Shown: piece after piece, positions 1 to 6,786 of the stretch
How positions within the stretch are numbered: position 1 is the first letter of the stretch
Layout of the letters: every line of letters starts with the position of its first letter
Source: an uncultured Lachnospiraceae bacterium
Lineage (GTDB): Bacteria > Bacillota > Clostridia > Lachnospirales > Lachnospiraceae
Direction of reading: 5' to 3'
NCBI GenBank assembly: GCA_910586555.1
Contig: CAJUJY010000098.1
Location: 1-8,426, forward strand
Length of the DNA stretch: 8,426 nt
Notes under the pieces: generated by a model
The model's database searches: none
What the model was told of the DNA's origin: nothing
The model's input: only the letters and a program-made list of their open reading frames with translations
Program-made: the position numbers and the translations under genes

Positions 1-54
1 TCCATGCCTTCATTATATCTTATCTTTAACTTTTTGAAAATTGATTTCCGTGTT
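1..54. repeat. Terminal inverted repeat, left copy (54 bp)
   Basis: This segment is identical, base for base, to the reverse complement of the last 54 bases of the window. Identity ends abruptly at base 55 (A here, C in the other copy), with no similarity beyond. It holds the last 13 codons and the stop of the MuF minor head gene plus 12 bases of downstream sequence. It starts with TCCATGCCTTC and ends with TTTCCGTGTT. The repeat is seen directly. Its origin (recombination site, element end or assembly artefact) is not decided by the sequence. Confidence 0.97.
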
Positions 55-1122
55 ACCAACATCAATTACTGTATTCTGTAATGCTTTCTGCACTTTTAAT
101 GGCATATCTGCCAGTGCTTCATTTACTGCCTGGCGTTCTTTAAATGTATTCTGTCCTGGTGTATGGCTTCTTATAAGGAAATCTGCTTTTTCATCATTGT
201 CCGTTGTTGTATTATCTGTCACATTATACACAAATTCCTGTTTCCACTGTTTATATGCCATATCTGCTGGCATATAATGTGTCTTCCCGTCTTTCCCACG
301 TTCTGCACGTTGTTCTCCTTCTGTAAATTCATCATTAAAATACGGACATGTAGTACTTCTGCAGTTACAGTGGAATGGCGGTGCTGTAGTCCCTGGCTGG
401 TAATCCGCCACAGGGAAATGTTTCCCGTCCATAGCCTGGCATATTTTTGATGTATGGCTGTCCAGGGTTGCCACAACCTGGTATTCTTTTACACCAAGTT
501 CTGCAAAACAGTCTTTCTGTGCTGCTGATGCTACTGCTGCACTTTCTGTATACACAAGCCTCCTTGCCTGGCTTAAACTTACTTCCATCTTTTTAGCCAG
601 TGCTTTTGCGCCGTCATCTGGGTTTTGCCCGCGTATTATGCACTGTGCCAGTTCTGTATGCAGTGTTTCTACAAGGTGGTTCTTGTTTTTCCATATCCTT
701 GACGAAAAATCCAGGCCGTCACTTGCCCAGGGTTTTTTAATAATTTTTTCAATGCGTCTGTCATCCAGGGCTGCAAGGTTATGCCCCACGCCTGTCCCTT
801 TTGCAATTTCAAATGCGCATTTATAAAAATTATCCTTATATGAACTGCTTATAAAACCTGTTATACCATTATGGAATTCATGGTATAGTTTTTCTGTTTC
901 CTGCTGCACCTGTATCTTCATTGCCTGGAGGTAATTAATGTGTACCTTTGCTGAAGCATTTTCCAGTTCTTTTATCCATTTCTGGTTAATGCCGTTTTCA
1001 CTGCCATATTTTATGTATGTTTCCACATCCCAGTGGAGCTCTTCCAGCATACCATCTTTAAGAAGTTTTTTTGCAGCAGCATAATATATGCCATAATTCT
1101 CAAAATCGCTGTCACAACTCAT
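13..1122 (-). CDS. Phage minor head (MuF / SPP1 gp7-type) protein, C-terminus possibly truncated
   Basis: This 369-residue protein belongs to the minor head/head-morphogenesis family (SPP1 gp7, Mu F-like), which in phages associates with portal and capsid. The N-terminal part is helical. The MuF core lies at about residues 185-265, with RLVYTESAAVAS, a conserved TSKICQAMDG segment, and the cysteine/histidine-rich PPFHCNCRSTTCPYF block. A linker (ADMAYKQWKQEF) and a roughly 70-residue extension follow. MuF proteins of Firmicutes phages often carry C-terminal toxin or enzyme domains. Here the extension begins (RSHTPGQNTFKERQAVNEAL) but stops inside the 54-bp terminal repeat, so a longer domain may have been cut off. 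The ATG has only a weak upstream GCGAG and is preceded by an in-frame TAA. No portal or terminase gene lies upstream, so the gene looks orphaned. The family call is firm; current function is uncertain. Confidence 0.88.
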   Translation of the reverse strand: MSCDSDFENYGIYYAAAKKLLKDGMLEELHWDVETYIKYGSENGINQKWIKELENASAKVHINYLQAMKIQVQQETEKLYHEFHNGITGFISSSYKDNFYKCAFEIAKGTGVGHNLAALDDRRIEKIIKKPWASDGLDFSSRIWKNKNHLVETLHTELAQCIIRGQNPDDGAKALAKKMEVSLSQARRLVYTESAAVASAAQKDCFAELGVKEYQVVATLDSHTSKICQAMDGKHFPVADYQPGTTAPPFHCNCRSTTCPYFNDEFTEGEQRAERGKDGKTHYMPADMAYKQWKQEFVYNVTDNTTTDNDEKADFLIRSHTPGQNTFKERQAVNEALADMPLKVQKALQNTVIDVGNTEINFQKVKDKI

Positions 1123-1240
1123 GAAAATGCTCGCTTATAAATTCGCCTAAACCCTTGATAATTCGGGCTTTCCCATGCTATCCCGCAGCATCGCATTGCG
1201 GTTCATTTAAACCCATGTTTTTGACAATTATTCTGATAGA

Positions 1241-1296
1241 GTACACTGCCATCATCCAATGGTCTTCCAGCCACCAGTTTAACAACGTACACTGCC
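1241..1296. repeat. 10-bp direct repeat pair in the 1123-1316 gap
   Basis: GTACACTGCC occurs at 1241-1250 and again at 1287-1296, 46 bp apart, in the gap between the 99-aa gene and the MuF gene. The minus strand of this gap stays open after the 99-aa stop codon for about 37 codons (through KLVAGRPLDDGS) to a TGA. This may be a decayed coding tail. No RBS is convincing and no function can be assigned. Confidence 0.4.
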
Positions 1297-1316
1297 GCTG
1301 CGTCCCCTGGAAACAA

Positions 1317-1616
1317 TTACTGTTCAGCTTCTGCCAGAGCCTTTTCTATGTCTTCTGTACTACAGCCAAGAAATGATGATGCCTTTACAATTTTCTCTTC
1401 ATCTGTAATATCAAAAAGCGACAAAAGAGGTGCAATTACCATTAAAGCGCTCTGTTTCTTTCCTTTCTCAAAACCATCCAGGAAACTTTTTGCAGTTGTA
1501 GATTCACCAAGTTTCTTTTCACCTGCTGCTTCAAGCACTGAAATAATTGCAAGTGCTGCACCGTAACCCTCACCTGCACTAATACCCTGTTCAAATGCAC
1601 TCTTAATACTATCCAC
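1317..1616 (-). CDS. Unknown small protein, 99 aa
   Basis: I do not recognise this family. The protein is largely helical and alanine-rich in its first half (SAFEQGISAGEGYGAALAII). It has an acidic C-terminus (CSTEDIEKALAEAEQ) and no signal peptide. A mildly hydrophobic stretch, SALMVIAPLLSLF, lies in the middle. The GTG at 1616 is chosen as start because AAGGAGG lies 10 bases upstream; a TTG at 1649 would place that RBS inside the gene. A 12-bp hairpin with a T-run lies just upstream (1652-1686), which leaves little room for a separate promoter. The gene may therefore be controlled by attenuation from a promoter near 1890. It is the gene immediately before the MuF gene. That it is expressed is an inference from the good RBS and intact frame. 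Confidence 0.65.
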   Translation of the reverse strand: MDSIKSAFEQGISAGEGYGAALAIISVLEAAGEKKLGESTTAKSFLDGFEKGKKQSALMVIAPLLSLFDITDEEKIVKASSFLGCSTEDIEKALAEAEQ

Positions 1617-1651
1617 CGTATACACACCTCCTTCCAGGAAACCAGCCAATT

Positions 1652-1686
1652 AAAAAAGACCACCAGCCTCTCTGGACTGGCAGCCT
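1652..1686 (-). terminator. Rho-independent terminator or attenuator ahead of the 99-aa gene
   Basis: On the minus strand a 12-bp stem (AGGCTGCCAGTC paired with GGCTGGTGGTCT, including G-U pairs) closes a 6-base loop, CAGAGA. A run of T follows directly (A-run at 1652-1657 on the plus strand). It lies 36 bases upstream of the GTG of the 99-aa gene. It either ends transcripts from the AAA gene array or acts as an attenuator in the leader of the next gene. Confidence 0.7.
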
Positions 1687-1810
1687 GCCAAACACTTCCC
1701 TAAGTATAACTCTTATTCACTTCTTAAAGTTTTATAATTATCACATCTTAAAAATTGTGTTATTTCAATTGTAACTATCTGTTTATTAGATATTCAGCCA
1801 CCACCCATCT

Positions 1811-1834
1811 TTATAAACACATGTCTAATTCCAT
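1811..1834 (-). CDS. Possible leader micro-ORF (7 aa, MELDMCL)
   Basis: A consensus-like RBS, GAGGTGG (1849-1843), sits 8 bases before an ATG at 1834. The frame stops after seven codons. It lies downstream of a candidate promoter and about 125 bases before the hairpin at 1686-1652, where a leader peptide would sit. After the stop, the same frame reads RWVVAEYLINR before another stop. It may therefore be the broken start of a small gene rather than a regulatory leader. Translation is an inference from the RBS only. Confidence 0.3.
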   Translation of the reverse strand: MELDMCL

Positions 1835-1874
1835 GAACATTACCACCTCATTTTAATTTAAAATCACAACAACA

Positions 1875-1901
1875 ATTATATTTGATAGTATAACATAACA
1901 A
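1875..1901 (-). promoter_or_regulatory. Candidate promoter of the 99-aa/MuF leader
   Basis: The minus strand has an extended -10, TGTTATACT (1895-1887). It also has a perfect TATAAT (1880-1875) with a TTGTTA 15 bases upstream (1901-1896), a short spacing. Either would give a leader of about 250 bases to the 99-aa gene, including the micro-ORF and the hairpin. AT-rich sequence makes chance matches likely. Confidence 0.4.
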
Positions 1902-2131
1902 TACACAAAAATCTATAAATTAAACGGTAAACTTTGGCAAACACCTTCACTTTCTTTCTGGTGGTATATTTACCATCTGGCCATTAAATACAACATTTTA
2001 CAAAACTAAACTCCAAAACTTTGCCACTTCAGACATATCAGATATTTTTAACCTCTTTGAAAATATAAATTTTTACTAAAACCCCCTTTAGTCTCAGATA
2101 TTTCTTTAATTGTAAGTATAAGATTATAAAT

Positions 2132-3612
2132 TCAATTTGTCATTACCATACACTCTTTTTTATAAAAACAAATTCCATACTTTAACACACCTGGGTATCC
2201 TTCTTCCAGTATATCATTTTCATAGTGTTTATCTTCTATTTGGTTTAAAGCTTCCATGCAGCCCTCCTCCAGTCTGTGCACATTATCTGCTACTTTTAGT
2301 TCAAGTATAATCGCTTTGCCTTTAAGTATCCTCCTGGTTTTAAGAACCAGGTCATACCTTCCCGGTCCGCTTTCCCTGTTGGATTTTATAACATAACCCC
2401 TGCTGTTCTTTAGAAGGCCTGCGAGGAAACCGTGGTAATAATACTCCCTGTAATCATAAAAACTTATTGTTTCCATAAGCTGTGTTGTAATAATTTCAGC
2501 CGCTTCTTCACAGCCACCATTTTCAAATGCCTTTATAAGTCCTGTTAAATCCTGCCTTTCCACACACTGTGTAAACCATTCACGCACATGGTTCTTGTAC
2601 ACATACAATATTTCATCATTGGGTATTTTCATTGACAGGTATATCTGCTGTTCCATAAAATTTCTTTCCACAGCTTTAAGATACCCTATAAAAAAGAGAA
2701 AATTCCATAAATTATCCTGTGACTTGTAAATATTTTCATAGGTAATATCTTCATGTACTGGCTTTTCTATAGTACCACCAGCAATGAGCATTTCAAGTTC
2801 ACTTTTTGTTTTATCATCTGCTTTTTCTATTAACTCCCGTATAATACTGTTAGATGAAGTATTAGACCAGTACGGTTTTGGAAACTCTGTATTCTTGTGG
2901 GCAATATCATAAACATAATTTATTACGCTCCACGGATTGTATACCTCTGTATTTCCAAAAAGGTAACCATCATACCATTCTTTTACTTCATCCCTCCTGT
3001 CTGGAATACCATAAACTTCAAGAAAATTATCAGCTTCCTCCTGCGTAAAACCAAAATATTCTGCATAACTTTCGTCCAGAACTGAAACAACTTTAAGGTT
3101 ATTAAGGACTGTAAAAATACTTTCCCTGCTAATCCTGAGGCAGCCTGTAATTACAGCAAATTCCAAGCTGTCATTAGTTTTTAATGCTGATTCAAATAAT
3201 GAACATATAAAAGAAACCATTTCATCATAAAAACCATTAAAGTAAGCGTTTTCAAGAGGCACATCATATTCATCAAGAAGTATAATTACCTTCTGTCCAT
3301 GATACTGTTCAAGACACTCTGATAAAAACTGTAATGCTGTAGCATAAGCAGATAATCCAACGTTCATTTTTAGTATAGAATGGTATCTTTCTTTATCTTC
3401 TTCTGAAATATTATCACTATCAAGTAAATATCTATGTCTTTTATACTCCTTTACAAGGGCTTCTTGTAATTTTTCTGCCGCCATCTCATATGTTGGCTGC
3501 TTTGCTGATTTTAAAGACATAAAAATTACAGGGTACTGCCCAGATGTTTTGTGTATTCTTCCCCTGCTTCCATAATCCTTTTACCCTGGAAGTATTTCTT
3601 TTTCAAAATAGG
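2132..3612 (-). pseudogene. AAA-ATPase-like / PD-(D/E)XK protein, 5'-truncated and frameshifted copy
   Basis: This is the third, leftmost copy of the tandem family. From 3520 down to 2132 the frame is open for 462 residues. It keeps the Walker B block (IILLDEYDVPLENAYFNGFY), the TGCLRISRESIF sensor-like block, and the nuclease motif GRYDLVL...AIILELK, so the C-terminal PD-(D/E)XK site looks intact. The ATG at 3520 corresponds to about residue 104 of the full-length copy and has no RBS. Upstream, recognisable but damaged family sequence continues to about 3612. KYFQGKRIMEAGEEYTKHLG is one base out of frame with QYPVIF. The piece between FEKEIL and KYF is deleted, and the Walker A region is gone. 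Without the P-loop the ATPase cannot work as in the family, so it is called a pseudogene. A nuclease-only remnant protein is possible but unsupported. Confidence 0.85.
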
Positions 3613-3682
3613 AAACTTTTTACTACTCTTTTATAAACAAGCTTCTGCACTAAAGCTTATGTAAACCACAACCTGATTCAAA

Positions 3683-3698
3683 AGGCAGCAGCCTGCCT
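3683..3698 (-). terminator. Short hairpin, possible minus-strand terminator
   Basis: AGGCAG-CAGC-CTGCCT forms a perfect 6-bp stem with a 4-base loop. On the minus strand it is followed by TTTTG. It could stop leakage from the antisense transcript toward the truncated AAA copy, or it could be the upstream border of the small toxin-like locus. The T-run is short. Confidence 0.3.
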
Positions 3699-3779
3699 GA
3701 AAATTTGCCAAAACTGTAGAAGTTTGCAGAAAAGTGTGCTGTACTAGTTCCAGCTTTCAGTAAAGGAAGTGAATGCCAC

Positions 3780-3875
3780 GTGGTTGGAATAATCACCGCA
3801 ATCTTGATTTCTGTCATTGCAAACGTAATTACTTATTACATTTGTAAATATCTTGACAGAAGAAACAGGCATTAG
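3780..3875 (+). CDS. Small single-span membrane peptide, 31 aa (type I toxin-like)
   Basis: The frame from GTG at 3780 encodes a hydrophobic helix followed by a charged, cytosolic-type tail. It begins MVGIITAILISVIANVITYY, continues with ICKYL, and ends DRRNRH. One membrane span, a tyrosine/cysteine edge and a basic tail are the layout of Fst/TxpA/holin-like type I toxins. Similar short peptides with a K-W/Y-L-D-R tail are common in Clostridia. AAAGGAAG lies about 10 bases upstream of the GTG. It is the only plus-strand gene in the window and is followed by a strong hairpin (3916-3945). A convergent minus-strand promoter suggests antisense control. The peptide is read directly from sequence; toxicity is inferred. 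It lies between two decayed AAA copies. Confidence 0.6.
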   Translation: MVGIITAILISVIANVITYYICKYLDRRNRH

Positions 3876-3911
3876 TAAAAAGATAGTTTAGCTCACCACA
3901 AATGCCGGAAC

Positions 3912-4040
3912 GAGCGAAATCCCAGACTGACCGCTCTGGGATTTCTTGTTTTGCCACGTGAAACTCACCACATAAAATTAAAAACTGTTTAAGGTATTCC
4001 CCAGAACAGCTTACCATGCCTAGGACAGCGCCTAAACACT
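3912..4040 (-). ncRNA. Putative antisense RNA (antitoxin) of the membrane peptide locus
   Basis: From the minus-strand promoter at 4076-4047, a transcript would start near 4040 and run toward the hairpin at 3945-3916, about 125-130 nt. It would have a small 5' hairpin (TAGG...CCTA near 4035-4021). It would then carry TGTGGTGAG and CACGTGGCA, which are complementary to the two direct-repeat sites on the peptide mRNA, and then the hairpin. The tail after the hairpin on this strand (CGCTCGTTCC) is not T-rich, so the 3' end is uncertain. No RNA evidence exists; this is inferred from layout. Confidence 0.4.
3916..3949 (+). terminator. 11-bp hairpin terminator after the membrane peptide (possibly bidirectional)
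   Basis: GAAATCCCAGA pairs perfectly with TCTGGGATTTC around an 8-base loop, CTGACCGC. On the plus strand TTGTTTT follows, typical of an intrinsic terminator. It lies 41 bases after the stop codon of the peptide. It sits between convergent transcription units and could terminate both, although the minus-strand tail is less U-rich. Confidence 0.75.
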
Positions 4041-4046
4041 ATAGTA

Positions 4047-4076
4047 ATTCTAGTATACCTTTTAAACAGTTGTCAA
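4047..4076 (-). promoter_or_regulatory. Strong sigma-A-type promoter, minus strand
   Basis: A perfect -35, TTGACA (4076-4071), is followed after 18 bases by TAGAAT (4052-4047), one mismatch from consensus. There is no protein gene with an RBS in the next 100 bases downstream, but the direct repeats and hairpin of the membrane-peptide locus lie there. This supports a short antisense RNA. Confidence 0.6.
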
Positions 4077-4342
4077 CTAGTTTTGCACACTTCTCTTCAA
4101 ACTCCTGCAGCCTTAACAATTTTTTATAATAATCCAGTTCTATTATTATAGTCTTTAAATTGAGCTTTTGATTGCTACAAAAATACTTTAAACACTTGCA
4201 AATTAATTTACTACAGTGTTTTAAACTGGTTACTGTTAAAAAGTATTTTGTAAAAAGGCTTTTCTTTCTAAAAAAATAGCTATCTTCCCAAACGGTATAC
4301 CATGACACCCTGGACAAAAGCTTAAACAGTCCCCAGAAGCAG
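4077..4342 (-). other. Coding-like but unassigned stretch between AAA remnant and toxin-like locus
   Basis: On the minus strand a frame of about 100 codons is open from a GTG at 4350 to a stop at 4039. The GTG lies inside the tail of the AAA remnant and has no RBS. The first two thirds have low-complexity, aromatic- and lysine-rich composition, as expected of translated AT-rich noise. The end looks more protein-like (LDYYKKLLRLQEFEEKCAKL). No family is recognised. It may be a fragment of a lost gene. I do not call it a gene. Confidence 0.3.
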
Positions 4343-4792
4343 TTACTCACCTGCCATCACCAGACACTCCTTTTTATAAAAACAAATCCCATACTTTTTA
4401 ACACTTGGATATTCTTCTTCCCTGATAAGCAATATTTTTGGCTGCCATTTCAAATGCAGGCTGTTTTGCTAGCTTTAAAGCCATAAAGATTACAGGATAC
4501 TGTCCTAAATGGCTGGTATATTTTTCCACAGTACCCATAATCTTTTTACCTTGGAATTACTTAGAATTACCAGCAACTGTCCTATCTGCCTTTTCCTCCA
4601 TCTCAAAGAAGGTTTTTAACATAGTCTGGTCTAAAGGTTTCCAAAACGTTTTGGGCGTATAAACAAAGTAACAGTATTTTTCTGTTCAAGCAAATCATGT
4701 ATTAACAGGGTTTTATCCACATAATAATCCCCCTCATCTATCATCTGTTTGTAGAACCCAGCTCTTATAGGTATTGGCTTTATCTTACCCAC
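4343..4792 (-). pseudogene. AAA-ATPase-like / PD-(D/E)XK protein, internally deleted remnant
   Basis: This is the middle copy of the family. From a GTG at 4792 (AGGTG upstream) it matches the start of the intact copy nearly residue for residue (GKIKPIPI..FYKQMIDEG, YYVDKTLLIHDLL). The reading frame breaks inside the P-loop: RPKRFG is followed by NL and a stop at 4631, because bases of the GKT codons are lost. Downstream, QTMLKTFFEMEEKAD, a stop in place of the tyrosine of SKYF, and HLGQYPVIFMALKLAKQPAF can still be read. About 420 codons are then missing, and the sequence jumps to the family C-terminus, EYPSVKKYGICFYKKEC, ending at 4343. Frameshifts, a nonsense codon and the deletion make it clearly dead. 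Its start lies about 55 bases after the stop of the intact copy, so it arose by tandem duplication. Confidence 0.9.
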
Positions 4793-4847
4793 AACAAACA
4801 CCTCATCATACAAATCACTTAACAATCCAATTTTTCCGCTCACATTT

Positions 4848-6548
4848 TTATACATTATCCAGCATTACCATGCAGCTTTTTTTACAAAAACAAATCCCAT
4901 ACTTTTTAATAACAGGATACCCTTCATCAACAAGACCTTCATCATAATGTTTATCCTCTATCTGCTGCAAGGCTTCCCTGCACATATTTTCCATCTCTGT
5001 AAATTTCTGTACACGCTTTAATTCAAGTATTATAGCAGGCTGGTGTTCATCGTATGGTTTTAACACAATATCATAACGCCCGTTGCCACTTTCCCTGTTT
5101 GAAAGTTTTTCATACCCATCCAGCCCCTCCAGAAGCCCTAAAAGGAAACCATGATAAAAATTTTCTGCACTATCCAAAAAACTAATACTTTCCCGGAGAT
5201 GCTTTCTTAAACAGCTCTCAAAAGTTTCTGTATCACCATTTATTACTGCTTCATACAATCCAGAAAAATCTGCTGCCTTTATCCTGTCATTAAGCCATTC
5301 CATAATAGTGTTTTCGTACACATATAATATTTCTTCATTTGGTATTTTCATGGAAAGGTACATCTGCCTCTCCATAATTTTTTTCTTTACAGCTTTAAGA
5401 TATCCTGTAAAGAATAAAAAGTTCCACAGGTTATTTTGCGATTTGTGTATATCCCCATAAGTAATATCCTCGTGGACAGGTTTTTCTATTGTTCCCCCTG
5501 CAATTAATTCTTCTAATTCATGTTTTGTCCTGTCATCTGCATTTTCTACTAATTCACGCACAATACTGTTAGAAGAAGTATTAGACCAGTATGGTTTTGG
5601 GAATACAGAATTCCCATAAACAGTATCAGAAACATAATTTATTACACTCCAGGGATTATATACTTCTACATGGCCAAAAAGATAACCATTATACCATGCC
5701 TTCACTTCACCAGCCCTGCCCGCCAAGCCGTAAGCTTCAAGAAAACTTTCAACTTCTTTCTGTGTAAATCCGAAGTATTCTGCATAACCCCCGTCCAAAA
5801 CAGAAACTACTTTAAGATTATTTAACCCTGTAAAAATACTTTCCTTACTAACTCTTAGACACCCAGTTACTATAGCCATTTTAAGACTTTCATTTGTCTT
5901 TAAAGCAGATTCAAACAATGAACGGATAAAAGAAACCATTTCACCGTAAAATCCATTAAAGTAAGCATTTTCAAGCGGTACATCGTATTCATCCAGAAGT
6001 ATGATTACTTTTTGACTGTGGTATTTTTCAAGGCATTCCGATAAAAATGCAATGGACCTGGCATAAGTTATCTTATCTGTTTCCATGTTTAATACAGAAT
6101 TATATCTTTTTTTAACCTTTTCAGTAATTCTAGGACTTCCCAGGACATAACTATGCCGGTCATATTCTTTTCTTATTTCATCAATAAGATTTCCATATGC
6201 CATCTCAAATGTTGGCTGCTTAGCCGACTTTAAAGATAAAAAGATTACAGGATACTGCCCCAGATGTTTAGTATATTCTTCCCCCGCCTCCATAACCTTT
6301 TTACCCTCAAAATACTTAGAATTATCAGCAACTGTCCCATCTGGCAGTATTTCTTTTTCAAAGAATGTACGCAGCATAGTCTGGCTTAAAGTCTTTCCAA
6401 AACGTCTTGGACGGGTAAACAATGTTACTATGCTTTTCTGGTCAAGCAAATCACGTATTAACAAGGTTTTATCCACATAATAATACCCATCATCTATCAT
6501 CTGTTTGTAGAACTCCACCCCTATAGGTATTGGCTTTATCTTACCCAC
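4848..6548 (-). CDS. AAA-ATPase-like domain protein with C-terminal PD-(D/E)XK nuclease domain, 566 aa
   Basis: This is the intact family member (AAA-ATPase-like N-terminus plus PDDEXK_9-type C-terminus). The family is common, often multi-copy, in Firmicutes and Bacteroidetes; its cellular role is not established. The start is typical of the family (IPIG...FYKQMIDDG, YYYVDKT). The P-loop RPRRFGKT is at about residues 46-53, Walker B LLDEYD at about 184-189, and TGCLRVSKESIF at about 228-239. The nuclease core has the Asp of GRYDIVL and the Glu and Lys of AIILELK at about 490-511, followed by QIEDKHYDEG and KKYGICFCKK. All key residues are present. I start it at GTG 6548 because GGAGG (6561-6557) lies 8 bases upstream. 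A TTG at 6563 would put the RBS inside the gene and add residues absent from the family. A promoter sits about 100 bases upstream. Its close relatives downstream are both broken. Confidence 0.92.
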   Translation of the reverse strand: MGKIKPIPIGVEFYKQMIDDGYYYVDKTLLIRDLLDQKSIVTLFTRPRRFGKTLSQTMLRTFFEKEILPDGTVADNSKYFEGKKVMEAGEEYTKHLGQYPVIFLSLKSAKQPTFEMAYGNLIDEIRKEYDRHSYVLGSPRITEKVKKRYNSVLNMETDKITYARSIAFLSECLEKYHSQKVIILLDEYDVPLENAYFNGFYGEMVSFIRSLFESALKTNESLKMAIVTGCLRVSKESIFTGLNNLKVVSVLDGGYAEYFGFTQKEVESFLEAYGLAGRAGEVKAWYNGYLFGHVEVYNPWSVINYVSDTVYGNSVFPKPYWSNTSSNSIVRELVENADDRTKHELEELIAGGTIEKPVHEDITYGDIHKSQNNLWNFLFFTGYLKAVKKKIMERQMYLSMKIPNEEILYVYENTIMEWLNDRIKAADFSGLYEAVINGDTETFESCLRKHLRESISFLDSAENFYHGFLLGLLEGLDGYEKLSNRESGNGRYDIVLKPYDEHQPAIILELKRVQKFTEMENMCREALQQIEDKHYDEGLVDEGYPVIKKYGICFCKKSCMVMLDNV

Positions 6549-6556
6549 AACAAACA

Positions 6557-6561
6557 CCTCC
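6557..6561 (-). promoter_or_regulatory. Ribosome binding site deciding the GTG start of the intact AAA gene
   Basis: GGAGG ends 8 bases before the GTG at 6548-6546. The remnant copy keeps a related AGGTG at the same distance from the same GTG, which supports this start over the in-frame TTG at 6563. Confidence 0.75.
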
Positions 6562-6648
6562 AATCTTCCTGCTTCCTAATAAAGTTATTGTAACACACCA
6601 CCATGCTAAAGTGAAACATTAATTTGAAGACTGGCCTAATGATGTTGT

Positions 6649-6676
6649 ATAATAAAAGTTGACACCCTATTCTCAA
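6649..6676 (-). promoter_or_regulatory. Promoter of the AAA/PD-(D/E)XK array
   Basis: TTGAGA (6676-6671) and TATTAT (6654-6649) are separated by 16 bases, each one mismatch from consensus. Transcription would begin near 6642, giving a leader of about 95 bases. A second candidate, TTACAAT preceded by TG, lies near 6585-6591. The gap from 6564 to 6786 otherwise holds only a weak AT-rich hairpin at 6752-6776, which forms with G-U pairs on the minus strand. Confidence 0.5.
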
Positions 6677-6786
6677 GGATTTTGATATATAATCATAATC
6701 AATACGAGAACGTTACATACTACTCCATAAAATTCACAACAGGCATGACCAATTAAACCAGGCTGTCCAATTTAATCCTATTACTG

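Larger units (their letters stand above)
1687..2131. other. AT-rich intergenic leader region
   Basis: These 445 bases hold no sizeable gene. They contain a candidate minus-strand promoter (1875-1901), a micro-ORF with a strong RBS (1811-1834), and a short palindrome TGGTATATTTACCA near 1962-1975. An unassigned 12-codon frame, with ATG near 2033 on the minus strand and a poorly placed GAGG, is not called. No clear terminator follows the truncated AAA copy until 1686-1652, so that hairpin may serve it. Confidence 0.5.
3774..3972. repeat. Two 9-bp direct repeats flanking the shared hairpin
   Basis: TGCCACGTG occurs at 3774-3782 and 3952-3960. CTCACCACA occurs at 3892-3900 and 3964-3972. The first copy of TGCCACGTG covers the GTG start codon of the plus-strand membrane peptide. 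The second copies lie beyond the hairpin, toward the convergent promoter. A minus-strand RNA would therefore be complementary to the peptide mRNA at its start codon, at a site just after its stop codon, and at the hairpin. This geometry matches the DRa/DRb repeats of Fst-type par loci. Confidence 0.6.

Noticed and set aside
1221..1243. Plus-strand TTGACA as a promoter
   Set aside because: No -10 element at an acceptable distance and no plus-strand gene downstream.
2132..3520. Calling the truncated AAA copy an intact 462-aa gene
   Set aside because: The ATG has no RBS and corresponds to an internal position of the family. Frameshifted upstream family sequence is still visible to about 3612, and the P-loop is missing.
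4039..4350. 103-codon minus-strand frame as a gene
   Set aside because: Its GTG lies within the tail of the AAA remnant with no RBS, and most of the product is low-complexity AT-derived sequence.
6659..6693. Plus-strand promoter TTGACA with TATAAT
   Set aside because: The spacing is 23 bases, too long, and the TTGATA at 17 bases is weak. No plus-strand gene follows.
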